From Tritrichomonas musculus (Eukaryota > Parabasalia > Tritrichomonadida > Tritrichomonadidae): 64,000 nucleotides of DNA. Each line of letters starts with the position of its first letter. Position 1 is the first letter of the stretch. Below the pieces are notes generated by a model. It saw only the letters and a list, made by a program, of their open reading frames with translations. It ran no database searches and was not told where the DNA came from. Below are positions 42,169 to 52,353 of the stretch, in pieces. Position numbers and translations under genes: made by a program. The DNA is taken from NCBI GenBank assembly GCA_039105265.1, contig JAPFFF010000036.1:124001-188000 (forward strand), read 5' to 3'.

Positions 42169-44586
42169 CTATAGAAGTGTGATTTTTGCATAGCCGTGTC
42201 CGTCGTGGCCTCGCTCGTTTCCATTTCCGTCTGGACGGGGGAATTCTTCGTTGCCTCCAGCGCACGCAGTATCAGTCAGGTAGTACGCGCTGCTTAGGGC
42301 AAACTTCGATGCGTTTGATGGGTCCCCTGACTGAAATGCTTTCAGACTCGAATCAGTGAACGTCCAGCCTGAACCGCCGCCGCCACTCGAACAATAAACG
42401 TAATATCCATATCCACCGCCGCCACCGCCGTACCAGCCGCCTCCACCGCCGCCACCTGAATCTCTTCCTTGACAGTACTTGCCTGTGGCGCCAGAACCAA
42501 ATCGGCCTGGATCTCCATGCCTGCCATCGCCGAGTCCGGATGTGCTGCCTGTCTGAGTGCCTGCGCCCTGGCTCTGAAGTGCTCCTCTGTGGTAGCAGTT
42601 GCCTCCATTCTGGCCTCCTCCGAATCCGCCCGGATTAACCGATTGAGCGCAGCCGCTCGCTCCGCCCCCGCCGCCAGCGACAATCACTCGGAAGTAGTCC
42701 GTGTCACTTCCGATTCGAATTGATGTCGAACCTCCTCCTGTTCCTGGAACCGTCGGGTAACTACTACTCCAGTGGCCTGTTTTTGTGCCTCCGCCGTCAG
42801 GGAAGCCTCCTTCAGTGGCCGATCCATCTGGCGAGTTTGACTGGCGTCCTTTTTCTCCAACAAAAACATAAACCGTCTCGTCTTTGTCCAAACTCAGAAT
42901 GCCTCGTGAATAACCGCCTAAACCGCCTTGAACAGTCGACTGCTTGCCTCGAGGTTGACCACCATCGCCATTGCCAGTTGAATCGCCGCCTTTTGCGCCC
43001 CAGACTTCGAGCTTGTATTTGCCTTGCGGAAGCGAAATTTTGGCTGCCTTTTTCTCTCTATACTCGAACGTGAGGATTCCGCTCGTTGTCACTGAGTTAC
43101 TCACAATTTCGTTTGATTCGCCTTCACTGTTAAAAACAATGCATCGCACGTAGTAAGTGCCTGGCTTGCGAGCAAAAGATGTTTTCATGTGAAGTGAAGT
43201 GACTGGTTCTCCATTTTCATACGCTTCACTTCCAAGGCATTTCACGTCGCTTGTGCTCACAATCACTTTGCTCCTTGATGTGTCGAGCTTTGAATTCTTC
43301 GTCTTCAAATTGATTTCTGCATTGATGAAAAGTCCATTTTCAACACTGGCAGCAATTTGGCCTTCGATTAAGAAGAGTCCGTTTAGTTGTTTTTTCAGGA
43401 GATTTACTTGGCCTTCTAGCTCTTTTGAATAATTGATATGATTTTGCAATTGTTCACTGAATTGCTTTTTAAGCAGTTCTTCCAAGTCCTTCATTTTGCT
43501 TTGCTGCTCGCTGATCTGTTTTTTTGAATCATCCAACTGACTTTGGAGTTGTGTGTTAACTTTTTCTGAGGCATTCAATTTATCTTGAATTTGAGCGTTT
43601 ACTTTCTCTGACTCATCAAAATGCTTTCGCAGCGATGCTTCCAGATCGCTCACTTTGCTTTGCTGCTCCTTATTCAATTCTTTAGATTCGCTCAACTGGC
43701 TCTCAAGAGAAGAAATTTTTGTTTCCAAATCTTTAATTAGATTCCGCTGTTCGTCATTCATTTCTTCGAGATTTTTCTTACGACTGTTTATTTCGTTTAA
43801 AAGGGACAAATTGCACTTAAGGTAATCAAAGCAGTGCTGCGTGCTACCATCCGATTTTGAGTGCATTTTGCACAGTTCTTCGAGCCGGTCCTCCGAAAGC
43901 TTCTGCAGGTCAAGAAATTGAAGCAAAACACAAAATTTGCTCAGCGAGGTCATGATGATATCAAAAAGTTTGTTACTGTTGATTTCTGTAGGCGAACTTT
44001 TGTTAATAACCCTATAAATAATTTGAATGGGCAGCTCTTTGAATTTTTCATTGGAAAAGCATTCATTGATTTTGCTTGAGAGGACGTTCTCGATTTCTTC
44101 GCTGATTTCTAGTCGATTATCGTTGATTACTTTTCCTTTTTGAAGATCATATTCAAGCATCTGCAATATAAAGTCAACTTCGATGTCGTGTGACTTAATA
44201 TATCGTTTGATCTTGGATGAAAGTTTCCGAACTTCAAAAAAATTGCAAATTTGAAGCAGATCTACACATTGGTTGTACTTTAAGGTCATTCCTTCATTAA
44301 GTTCGTAATTTCGTTCTAATAATTGAAAAAAGAGAGCGACGTTCTCGGGTAAAAGTTGTGTTTCTTCTTGAAGTTGATCGAGTTCTAGCGGAAGGCGATT
44401 GATGGCATCTGAAAATAAGTATTTTTCTCGGATGTGTTTAGAATACTTAGTTAGTTGTGAATAATAAAAATTAATGTTTTTTGAATTATGCTGGAATGTA
44501 ACTAAATCATCTTTTTCAAAATCATAATCATCATTAATATCAGAATTATGTCCTTTATCAAAATTCTGTGAGCAAAATTCGCTCAT
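42169..44586 (-). CDS. BTB-like, coiled-coil, glycine-rich protein
   Basis: An 805-residue, ATG-led intact frame. Residues about 25-130 form a BTB-like domain (LVTFQHNSKNINFYYSQLTK, then the LPENVALFFQLLERNYELN block), followed by a BACK-like helical region to about 260. Residues about 265-400 are a long coiled coil with heptads of EQQSKVSDLEASL and EQQSKMKDLEELL. Then comes a beta-rich segment and finally, from about residue 505, a glycine-rich domain (FEYREKKAAKISLPQGKYKL, EVWGAKGGDSTGNG, RVIVAGGGGGASGC and a run of GGGGGGGWYGGGGGGYG). This matches the Gly-rich domain of ALK-like and trichomonad proteins. The protein likely acts as a scaffold; no enzyme is visible. Codons in the Gly-rich end are GC-rich in contrast to the surrounding DNA. 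Confidence 0.85.
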   Translation of the reverse strand: MSEFCSQNFDKGHNSDINDDYDFEKDDLVTFQHNSKNINFYYSQLTKYSKHIREKYLFSDAINRLPLELDQLQEETQLLPENVALFFQLLERNYELNEGMTLKYNQCVDLLQICNFFEVRKLSSKIKRYIKSHDIEVDFILQMLEYDLQKGKVINDNRLEISEEIENVLSSKINECFSNEKFKELPIQIIYRVINKSSPTEINSNKLFDIIMTSLSKFCVLLQFLDLQKLSEDRLEELCKMHSKSDGSTQHCFDYLKCNLSLLNEINSRKKNLEEMNDEQRNLIKDLETKISSLESQLSESKELNKEQQSKVSDLEASLRKHFDESEKVNAQIQDKLNASEKVNTQLQSQLDDSKKQISEQQSKMKDLEELLKKQFSEQLQNHINYSKELEGQVNLLKKQLNGLFLIEGQIAASVENGLFINAEINLKTKNSKLDTSRSKVIVSTSDVKCLGSEAYENGEPVTSLHMKTSFARKPGTYYVRCIVFNSEGESNEIVSNSVTTSGILTFEYREKKAAKISLPQGKYKLEVWGAKGGDSTGNGDGGQPRGKQSTVQGGLGGYSRGILSLDKDETVYVFVGEKGRQSNSPDGSATEGGFPDGGGTKTGHWSSSYPTVPGTGGGSTSIRIGSDTDYFRVIVAGGGGGASGCAQSVNPGGFGGGQNGGNCYHRGALQSQGAGTQTGSTSGLGDGRHGDPGRFGSGATGKYCQGRDSGGGGGGGWYGGGGGGYGYYVYCSSGGGGSGWTFTDSSLKAFQSGDPSNASKFALSSAYYLTDTACAGGNEEFPRPDGNGNERGHDGHGYAKITLL

Positions 44587-45040
44587 ATATTTTATAAAAT
44601 TTAATTATTCAATTTTATGAGAACTCATATAATTATTTCACATTAATATTTTCAATTCGAAAAAGTGCCAATAATCCAAAAAAGTGCCAATACTCCAAAA
44701 AAAAAATATAAACTTTAAATAAAAAACTTTAACTAAATCTTGGGGGAAAAAGTATTATGTCCTATTCAATTGAAAAAAATTGAAATAATAATTTTGAATA
44801 TTTAGTATTGAAAATTATTGAATAAAAAAAAATTAAAATTAAAATATCCCAAATTGTTTAAGTTATATTTTTATTATTAATCAATATATACTTTTAGTTT
44901 CTAATATTTTTGTTTAAATTTTATTTTAAATATGTATTATGTAATAAAAAACTTACAAAAGAAAGAAAGGAAGATATAAATGAAATGAAAAAACACCCTT
45001 TTTACATCATTTTATATAAAGTGATCTATTTAATAAATAC
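44587..45040. other. Divergent upstream region
   Basis: AT-rich 5' flank of the glycine-rich gene and the ubiquitin-like gene. AAAAAGTGCCAATA occurs twice at about 44660-44695, close to the start of the minus-strand gene, and resembles the ACTTTTT word found upstream of other genes. No gene. Confidence 0.45.
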
Positions 45041-45559
45041 ATGGCCAATGTATCTTCTGACGATGAACGAATGATAATATATGTTTACCAGCCTTTCATT
45101 AGATTCAAACAAATAAGAATCAATAAAAAGAGTCCAATATCAGCATTGAATATGATATATCCTAAAGATTCATTATATATTTATGGTGGCCAAATTCTAG
45201 ATGTTTCAAAATCGTTTGTTGATTATGATATTAAAGAAGAAAATAAAATTGTATTGTTTCCCTCAAATATGAAAGAACGAAATCCAAATTTCATTGAAAA
45301 ATGGCTCATATTAACGGATAATAAAGAAAAATTTGAAGAAACTGTTAATCTGAATAAATCTTATCGATATGAGCTTGCTAGACTTCGAGATATCAAAAAT
45401 ATGAAAAATGAACTAAAAGGAAGAAATTTTTATTCAAAACAATCTTTTAAAACGGCAGAACATTATTATAAAAATAACAAAGAAGAAGAGCAATTATTAA
45501 ATTATGAATATGATTCATTGAACACACCATCTATAGATCCTCTACCAATCATTTGGTAG
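45041..45559 (+). CDS. Small protein with a possible ubiquitin-like fold
   Basis: A 172-residue, ATG-led protein. The first about 75 residues (IIYVYQPFIRFKQIRINKKS, then DSLYIYGGQILDVSKSFVDY and EENKIVLFPS) have the pattern of a beta-grasp ubiquitin-like domain, including the ...F.G..L....S..DY.I.... signature. The remainder is charged and helical, with NKSYRYELARLRDIKNMKN. It lacks a C-terminal Gly-Gly, so it is not a conjugated modifier. Similar short UBL-led proteins occur in trichomonads. The fold is inferred from pattern; the function is unknown. Confidence 0.6.
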   Translation: MANVSSDDERMIIYVYQPFIRFKQIRINKKSPISALNMIYPKDSLYIYGGQILDVSKSFVDYDIKEENKIVLFPSNMKERNPNFIEKWLILTDNKEKFEETVNLNKSYRYELARLRDIKNMKNELKGRNFYSKQSFKTAEHYYKNNKEEEQLLNYEYDSLNTPSIDPLPIIW

Positions 45560-46461
45560 AATATTTGAACTTTTTACCTCTTATAGAGGAATGAATATAA
45601 ATGAATTTTTTTCCCAGTAGTCATATCGTAATGAGATGATTTAAAACTTGGAAAAGAAATTTCATTTTCTAAAAAAATAATAAAGATAATATATAATTTT
45701 ATTAAATTAGGGATTTAAATCCCTAATTTATTTTTCACAACAAATATTAATTGGAGATAATAAACTAGTTTTTTAATTTTCACTTTCATTCATTTAAAAA
45801 TTATAATATCTTATTAGGCCTATTTGTATATATAAAAACGTTTTGCATTTATGCTGATTTATTATTAATATTTGATTTTTATTTAAAAAATGAATGTTCG
45901 TAAACAAATTTTTTTTAATAAAAAAATAAAATTGCGAAAATTGGCAGATTTTTATTATACATAAAATTTTTGGAAAGGAACGGAAATTCATCATCTTCTT
46001 AATGCTAGCAATAAGTTTCAAGTTGTTTGCTACACTGTTCCTATTATATATTTATTCTATTTCACGACCATTTACTTTATAAAACTATTTATTATAACCA
46101 TTATATTTTTTAAACATTAAAATTTAATTAATTGCTTATAATATTTAGTACAAACTGGATAAAAAAAGAAATTTGTTAGACCAGACTTAAGTGAAAAAGT
46201 GGATAATATTGAATTCCGATAATAAAATTGAATAAATTATTTGAAACTTTTTGGTAATAAATTTGAATATATTTTCCAACATATTTTAATATTTAATACT
46301 AAAAAAATTATTTTATATATATAAAAAACTTTTTAAACAATTATTTTATATAATAATTAAATTACAAATTATAATTTAATATTATTTATAAGATATAAAA
46401 TGATTAAATATCTTGATAATTGCATTTCAAATTATTGAATAAAAATATTTTAATTTTTTTT
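45560..46461. other. Intergenic DNA with a perfect palindrome
   Basis: AT-rich, no gene. A 28-base perfect palindrome is at 45703-45730 (separate entry). Words AAAAAGTGGATAAT (about 46194) and AACTTTTTGG (about 46244) lie upstream of the transporter gene. Confidence 0.5.
45703..45730. repeat. 28-base perfect palindrome
   Basis: Arms of 14 bases, each containing TTAGGGATTT or its complement, meet with no spacer. It lies about 145 bases after the stop codon of the ubiquitin-like gene. It could be a very short foldback, a 3'-end structure, or chance. Confidence 0.5.
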
Positions 46462-47454
46462 ATGACTTCCTACCTAGTAAATGTTGTTCAAGTTGGTTTA
46501 GCAATGATTTTTATTATCATTTTAGGATTTATATGCACAAAATTCAATTGGATTCCAAAAAAAGAATCAGATGTTGTTAATAGATTTATATTTCGAGGTG
46601 GATTTTTTGCTCTAGCTGTTCGGTTATTAGCCGGAAAACGAAAAGAAGACCTAAACTTTTATCCTCTTCTAATTGGAGGAATGATGAGTGTTTCTGTTTA
46701 TCTTCTTTGTTCATTAATGTTTGCCTACCCATTTAAAGATAAAATGAATCAATATTTGAGTACAGTATTTCCATCATCATACATAAATTATGTTATATCA
46801 GGAATGCCAATTTTTCAAGCCTTATGGGAACCCAAAGATGCAATTATGATTCCGATGATTACATTAGCCAACGATTTATTTACGTCACCAATATTTTTTT
46901 GTTTATCAGCAATTTATCAAATGCAACATCAAGCTAAAGATCATCCAAATAAAAAAAAGCCATCCTTAAAAAAAACAATAGGATTAATTTTCAAAAAAAT
47001 TTTTACAAATCCAATCCTCCTAGGCATGCTTGTAGGTTTATTATATGTTTGTACAGATTTACCAGTTCCTACTTACCTCGAAGAACTACTTTTAATACTT
47101 GGTGATCTTTGTCTTCCTTTGGCACTTTTTTGTGTTGGAGCCTTTTTATCACAACATTCCTTAATTTCTTGTCATTGGCTTAAATTTGTAGCTGGAATGA
47201 TACTTCGTGCCTTCATTGGACCTTTTTTTGCATGCGTTTATGCATATGCTTTGGGATTGAATAATCGATTGGCAAGGCAATGCGTGATTATGGCTGCACA
47301 GCCAACTGCTGTTGCTAGTTATCAACTTTCTTTGGCTGCAGGAATTGGAACTGGATCTGCTTCTACACTTGTTTTTTGGACAACTTTATTGACTGTGCCA
47401 ATCTTAATTGTTTGGATTGAAATTTTGAATGGTTTGAATTTGTTTGTCGAGTAA
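46462..47454 (+). CDS. Auxin-efflux-carrier (AEC) family membrane transporter
   Basis: Start chosen at ATG of MTSYLVNVVQVGLAM, giving 330 residues; the frame extends upstream without an ATG. About ten hydrophobic helices lie in two groups of five around a polar loop (HQAKDHPNKKKPSLKK). Conserved AEC patterns are visible, including LGFICTKFNWIPKKESDVVN near the N-terminus, NPILLGMLVGLLYV at the start of the second half, and LCLPLALFCVGAFLSQHSL and the C-terminal AAQPTAVASYQLSLAAG. AEC/PIN-like carriers export organic anions; the substrate is unknown here. No breaks. The location (plasma or internal membrane) cannot be told. Confidence 0.88.
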   Translation: MTSYLVNVVQVGLAMIFIIILGFICTKFNWIPKKESDVVNRFIFRGGFFALAVRLLAGKRKEDLNFYPLLIGGMMSVSVYLLCSLMFAYPFKDKMNQYLSTVFPSSYINYVISGMPIFQALWEPKDAIMIPMITLANDLFTSPIFFCLSAIYQMQHQAKDHPNKKKPSLKKTIGLIFKKIFTNPILLGMLVGLLYVCTDLPVPTYLEELLLILGDLCLPLALFCVGAFLSQHSLISCHWLKFVAGMILRAFIGPFFACVYAYALGLNNRLARQCVIMAAQPTAVASYQLSLAAGIGTGSASTLVFWTTLLTVPILIVWIEILNGLNLFVE

Positions 47455-47715
47455 TTCCCTGTTTTAGTTTATTGTGTTGTTAGGTAGATTTGTTATTAAA
47501 TAAAAAATGATAATATAATTTTTTTTTTTTTTTTTTTTTTAATCATTTCCAAAAGATAATTAAATTGAATGCAACCTTGCTTTTAAATTTGTTAATTGAT
47601 TGAGAAAAATAACTATTCTTATAATCATCATTTTAATGATATAAAATCAATTGCATTCTATTCACTTCACCTAAATTTAACGGACTTTTTCCAAGATACG
47701 CAAATTACGATTTTA
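47455..47715. other. 3' flank of the transporter gene with poly-T
   Basis: Contains a T run of about 22 bases (47520-47541) and AT-rich DNA. No gene. Confidence 0.4.
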
Positions 47716-47819
47716 TGGCAGCTACTTTTTGAGACAATCCATTCAATATTTAAATACCTATTTTAATATTTTAATAAAGTTTTATTAATTTTTCAATGCA
47801 TCTCAAAAAGTAGGCGCCA
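47716..47819. repeat. Dispersed inverted-repeat element, copy 2
   Basis: Inverse orientation copy of the element at 16517-16675. It starts TGGCAGCTACTTTTTGAGAC and ends AAAAAGTAGGCGCCA, with the shared AATCCATTCAATATTTAAAT centre. It lacks the extra stretch present in copy 1 and so may be nearer the ancestral form. Homology runs slightly past both ends. Confidence 0.7.
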
Positions 47820-47860
47820 TGAATTCAAATTTACTGTAACTTATTATAAAAGATTCTTAA

Positions 47861-48100
47861 GGTACAAATCCAGTACGTTATTTTTTGAATAGGAGAACGT
47901 TTATTATTTGAATAGTTGCATGTCTCTGAAAAAGTTTAAATTGACTAGGTTTGTTTTTGACACTTATTTTACAATTTAAATAAGCATCATGACATGTTAA
48001 ATGAAATGGATGAAAATAATCGTTTTTTATTTAACATGTCATTTTATTCTTTGAGAATGTCAAAAAAAATTGCGGTTTCTAAACGTACTGGATTTGTACC
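47861..48100. mobile_element. MITE with TTAA-type target, 240 bp
   Basis: The ends are GGTACAAATCCAGTACGTT and its inverted complement AACGTACTGGATTTGTACC. Outside the left end is TTAA (47857-47860). Outside the right end is TCAA (48101-48104), which can be read as a mutated TTAA. Noncoding interior with a second inverted pair, GACATGTTAAAT and ATTTAACATGTC (about 47991-48034). Possibly the same superfamily as the element at 12711-13062, since both begin GGT and share this target. Confidence 0.65.
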
Positions 48101-48132
48101 TCAAGAAGAAACAACAGTTTTTATTCTTCTTA

Positions 48133-48134
<2 letters not shown>

Positions 48135-48163
<29 letters not shown>
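48135..48163. repeat. AT dinucleotide microsatellite
   Basis: An uninterrupted run of alternating A and T, about 14 repeats. Confidence 0.9.
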
Positions 48164-48167
<4 letters not shown>

Positions 48168-48494
48168 GAAAGAAAAAAAATATAAATAAAGGTATTCATT
48201 AATGAATAAAAAATAACTTTGGAATTATATATAAAGTATTCAATTTTACAATTCAAAATATTTAAAAATATTCCAATTGAAATATTTGAATGAATTTCAA
48301 ATTAATAATTGTATAATACAATACATTAAATGAAGCAAAATTAACATATATATCTGATAAATGATTTGTGGAAAAATTTTGCCATTTTTTTTAAAAAAAA
48401 AATATCACCGGAAATAAACGTATTTATTCTTTGAATTTTTTTTTGTGAAGAATGGAATGTTGAAAAGCATTTTAAACATTCTTTAAATAAATCG

Positions 48495-48619
48495 CACATC
48501 ATATAATTATATTATATTGAGGTATCCTTATACAATATTTCCTTCAAGGTTTGTGGCTTCTCACATCATATAATTATATTATATTGAGGTATCCTTATAC
48601 AATATTTCCTTCAAGGTTT
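48495..48619. repeat. Tandem duplication, 67-base period
   Basis: A 58-base segment (CACATCATATAATTATATTA...CCTTCAAGGTTT) is present twice with no differences, at 48495-48552 and 48562-48619, with nine bases between. Identity indicates a recent duplication, about 130-250 bases before the bromodomain gene. Confidence 0.9.
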
Positions 48620-48739
48620 TTCTTCATTTCCTTTCTTTTTGAGGACTAGCACTATTTTATATCAGCCTTATTAAGTAATGAATATTAAAAAATGATTTTA
48701 TTGCTGAAATTTTTAAATATTTCTAAAAAATTTTTCTCT

Positions 48740-48748
48740 TCATTTTTT
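48740..48748 (+). promoter_or_regulatory. Putative initiator (Inr) of the bromodomain gene
   Basis: TCATTTTTT with the A of TCA ten bases before the ATG, the same spacing as seen in front of the Ykt6 gene. The fit to the trichomonad initiator is partial. Confidence 0.35.
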
Positions 48749-48751
48749 TAA

Positions 48752-49225
48752 ATGGATATTCCTTTTACAAAAACTTCAAAAAATCAAGCAATCAAAATTA
48801 TGAACCAGTTATCAGAGCATCCGTGTTCGAAACCATTCATTTCTTTCCCCGATCGTTGTTCAGAAACAAATGATAATTATTTTGATTTAATCAACAGGCC
48901 AATGTCTATCAACTTGATAATACATAAACTAACAGATAACATAAATGGGTATTCAAATGTAAATGAATGGGAATCAGATGTCAATTTAATTTATTCAAAT
49001 GCAACATTTTTTTATGGAACAGAATCACCAATTGGTATTCTTGCTCGCGAGTTCATCCGAATTTTCAATAAAAAATATAAAAATTTCATGATTTATAATA
49101 ACTCTACAAAGTGGGCAGCAGGTGTTCATTTATTAATGAGAAAAATTGATTTTCTTGAACAATCAATCCCAAGAAAAATTAAAATAAAATACAGTATTGA
49201 TCGTTCATTAGACAATAAGTTCTGA
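48752..49225 (+). CDS. Small bromodomain protein
   Basis: A 157-residue, ATG-led protein. Residues about 10-120 show the bromodomain pattern. First is FISFPDRCSETNDNYFDLIN then RPMSINLIIHKL, the usual Y-x(n)-I-x-x-PM-x(3)-I arrangement. Then come WESDVNLIYSNATFFYGTES and LAREFIRIFNKKYKNF. The Asn of SNATFFYG is in the place of the acetyl-lysine-binding asparagine. It likely reads acetylated histones in the nucleus. The C-terminal tail is short and basic. Trichomonads have several of these one-domain proteins. Confidence 0.82.
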   Translation: MDIPFTKTSKNQAIKIMNQLSEHPCSKPFISFPDRCSETNDNYFDLINRPMSINLIIHKLTDNINGYSNVNEWESDVNLIYSNATFFYGTESPIGILAREFIRIFNKKYKNFMIYNNSTKWAAGVHLLMRKIDFLEQSIPRKIKIKYSIDRSLDNKF

Positions 49226-50792
49226 GTTATTGTTTTTCAACAGATTATAATACATAATTATTTTCAATTCTAATTTTAATAAAATGTTTTTATGGAAATT
49301 CAAATATGCATGTAATGGGTTCTTTTTAATCACAGCAAAAACAATCTTTTTCAACCTTTTTATATTTTTTATATAAATTTTCATTTTATTTTTCCAACAT
49401 TTTGAAAATAAAAATTTTTTATAATGGAAAATTTTGTCGGGAGATAATAAAATTTTTACACCTTTTCACTTCACATTTCATTTTTTTAAAAAAATTATCT
49501 AGATATCACTTTTTGAGTGTTTCATTAACTCAAAAAGTTGTACTTAGAGAATTTTTAAATAAAAAAATAAAAATTGTGAATTTTTTGAAAATTTTTTCAA
49601 AAGGGTGGTGACATTTAGCCCCAAAAATACAATTGAAATTTTTGGGGAAAAATGGTAAAAATTTGGGGGCTATTTGGACACGGAATAAAATTCAACCAAA
49701 CAACAAAAATAAGTTAAAAAGAACTAGGGAAATTTTTAAAAGGCAAGATATCATACAAAACTAACAAAAAAATATAAAAAAAAAATAAAATACTTGAATA
49801 TAAAAGATTATCATATTTAATCATATTTTTCGTAAATATTATAGAATTTCCACTGCAATTTGCAACATGAAATGGAATATTGAGAATAATAATAATAATT
49901 TTCAAAAATATCACCATACATCAAAAATGTAATATTAAATATTCTTATAAATAAATATTATTTGATTTTTTAAAAGGTTTGATTGCACAAAATAAATTCA
50001 ACAAAAAGATATTTGTTAATCTCTTATTTCAATTCATAAATTAAAATTAGATGCACAGACACAGCTTTTTAAAATCAATTATATAATAAATAATTAGAGT
50101 TTTTAAATCCAAAAACAAAACAAAAAAAAAAAAAAAAAAAAAATCGAATTTGTGATAATCATTTAAAGTCCATGAAAAAAAATTATAAAAGTAATCAAAA
50201 AGCACTATTTACTATTATAATGGAACATTTTTTGACAAGAAAAGGTAAGTTGAATATCATGATTGTTGGCTCATCCAATGTATCTTCTTTTTTAAAATGA
50301 TTTGTGAATATATTTGGTTGTATAACAAACTTTTTAATAGATAATAGGCCATATATATGCTTTCAATTATTAATTATAATCAAGTATAAAAACTTTTTTA
50401 CAGAAAAATATAAAGTGTGTCCACTATTAGGAAAGTTAAATTTGTGAAAACTCATTCAATATTTCTATGAGCTTATTCAAAAAATACTTTCTTAATTGTG
50501 GACGTACTTTATTTTATATTGAAAAATTTTATTTTGTAATTCTCAACAATTCAAGTGCAAATCACTAATATTCAAGAATCATTAAGTTATAAAACAGCAA
50601 ACTATGATGAAATTAACCGTTTAAAATGTTTTTCATAACCTACTGAAAAATTGTAATATTGATATCTTTTTAAAATATTTTATGAAAGGCTTGTTTTCTG
50701 AAAAAAAAGTATCGCATATACTCAACCAAAATATATAAAGTAGAATTTTTTCTTATTAAACAATTTAAAAAGCTTATATGATAATTTAAATA
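49226..50792. other. Intergenic DNA left of the long-TIR transposon
   Basis: About 1.5 kb of AT-rich DNA. It contains ACTTTTTGAGTG and CTCAAAAAGTTG facing each other at about 49507-49540, a small inverted pair, and an A run at about 50126-50143. No gene is supported. Confidence 0.5.
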
Positions 50793-51239
50793 CCCCGTAA
50801 AATATTGAATTTTTAGAATTGCGGGGATAAAATGTCAATTAATAAAAACTCTCAATTTATTGATAAAAAATAAATTTGAATGGTCTAATTGAATTTAATT
50901 TTTTGTATTTAAAAAGTTTTCGTTTTGAAAAAGTTTATGTGGTTATATTTTTCATACGTTTATGTACGTTAAATCGATTTTTTTCATATATTTTGGATTT
51001 ATCTCATTGTGAAAACAAAATTGAGCTATTGCCATAAAAAATAATTTTTTTTATTTCATGAGGAATAAATATATGACATTTGCATAATTGTTTAATTTTA
51101 AAAATATAATTGAATTTTGAATATTTTTCTCCCGCTTTGAAATCGGCCATTTCTTCTTTATTAAAGTATTGATAATTTGACTAGTATAATTGATATTTAT
51201 ATGTAAAAAGTGAAAAGAACTTTTTTTCTGTATTGAGTT

Positions 51240-52353
51240 AGAGGAGGGTGAACCATAGATCTGCTCGTTAGTTGGTTTCCAAATTAAGAGAGTTTAAACA
51301 TATTCATATGTGTGATAAAATTGCCTACACAGCAATTAAATCCTTCTATACGTTTTGGAGTTTTCATTCAAATCGGATAATCCCATTTCAAATTTTAGTA
51401 TTGAAATCGTGTTTTCTCTCGATTTATAAGTATTGAAATCGTGTTTTCTCTCAATTAAAAGTATTGAAATCGTGTTTTTTCTCAATTTATAAGTATTGAA
51501 ATCGTGTTTTCTCTCAATTAAAAGTATTGAAATCGTGTTTTTTCTCAATTTGTAGTATTGAAATATTTTTTATATTTCTAAATTGATATAAACTATTCTC
51601 AAAATTTATTATATCAAAGATTTGCTGGAAATAATAAATATCCCAACATTTATTGAAAGATAATTTATAATTATTTTAATATATAATTATTTATTTATGC
51701 TTGTATTATATATCAATTTGATTTATATAAAATTAGTATATCACATTGAAAATATTTCCCAAAATCACAAAATAGCTTATATCAATTATATTAAATTCAT
51801 AACTATTATAAAACAATAATTTATGAATAAAAATCAAAATATATTTTGTATTTATTTAGATATCGGTAAATGAAATCTCAAAAATAAAAACAATTAAAAA
51901 AACTTTGATAAAATAAAATATAAGTTTATTTTTTTTATTGAGAATTATATAATATGGTTTCATATTTTAATTCAATGCCTAAATATATGCTTTATTTATG
52001 ATATTTGGATCAAAAATTCTAATTATTTTGAATTTGTATAACAAAAATCATATTTTTTCCTAAATGGTTAGAAAAAGTATAAAAATGTTTTCAGAATCGC
52101 ATAAAGAAGCCATAAACAAATACATTTCATATAATAATTGATGATTGCTGACGTTTTAACTTCATTCAAAATATTATAATTTTAAAGATTTAAAAAAATA
52201 TCTTATTTAAGAAATTTAAATAAATACTATACTTATAATACAATTAAATACAATTTAATAATTAAGAAAATAAAGGTATTATTCTTTATTTAAGAAGATA
52301 TCATTATTTTTAAAATAAACTTTTTCAATAAGTTTTTTTGGTTCACCCTCCTC
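51240..52353. mobile_element. Non-autonomous Mutator-like element, 1.1 kb, nested
   Basis: Terminal inverted repeats AGAGGAGGGTGAACC and its complement. On both sides lies TATTGAGTT (51231-51239 and 52354-52362), a 9-bp direct repeat (8 bp if the last T of the right terminus is counted to the element). The unfilled site is read in the other arm of the host transposon as CTGTATTGAGTTTC (complement at about 57065-57078), with one copy of the 9-mer. Mutator-like elements make 8-10-bp duplications and are known in trichomonads. No transposase inside; the interior has a minisatellite and AT-rich DNA. Confidence 0.85.
51397..51565. repeat. Minisatellite, 31/32-base units
   Basis: Five full units and one partial unit beginning AGTATTGAAATCGTG, at 51397, 51429, 51460, 51492, 51523 and 51554. 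The spacing alternates 32 and 31, and two unit types alternate (ending AATTTATA or AATTAAA), so the real period is a dimer of about 63 bases. It lies inside the nested Mutator-like element. Its translation gives a repetitive, spurious frame. Confidence 0.9.

Noticed and set aside
42342-43432. Long frames on both strands within the glycine-rich gene.
   Set aside because: Antisense or shifted reading of GGC/GGA-rich repeats; the 805-residue frame holds all recognisable domains.
48135-48163. AT run as a centromeric or origin signal.
   Set aside because: A simple dinucleotide repeat of about 29 bases with no further context.
51336-51548. Open frame with repeated residues on the minus strand.
   Set aside because: It is the translation of the 31/32-base minisatellite; no gene-like start, flank or domain.
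51397-51565. Regularly spaced repeats as a CRISPR array.
   Set aside because: Units are contiguous without unique spacers, no cas genes, and the organism is a eukaryote.
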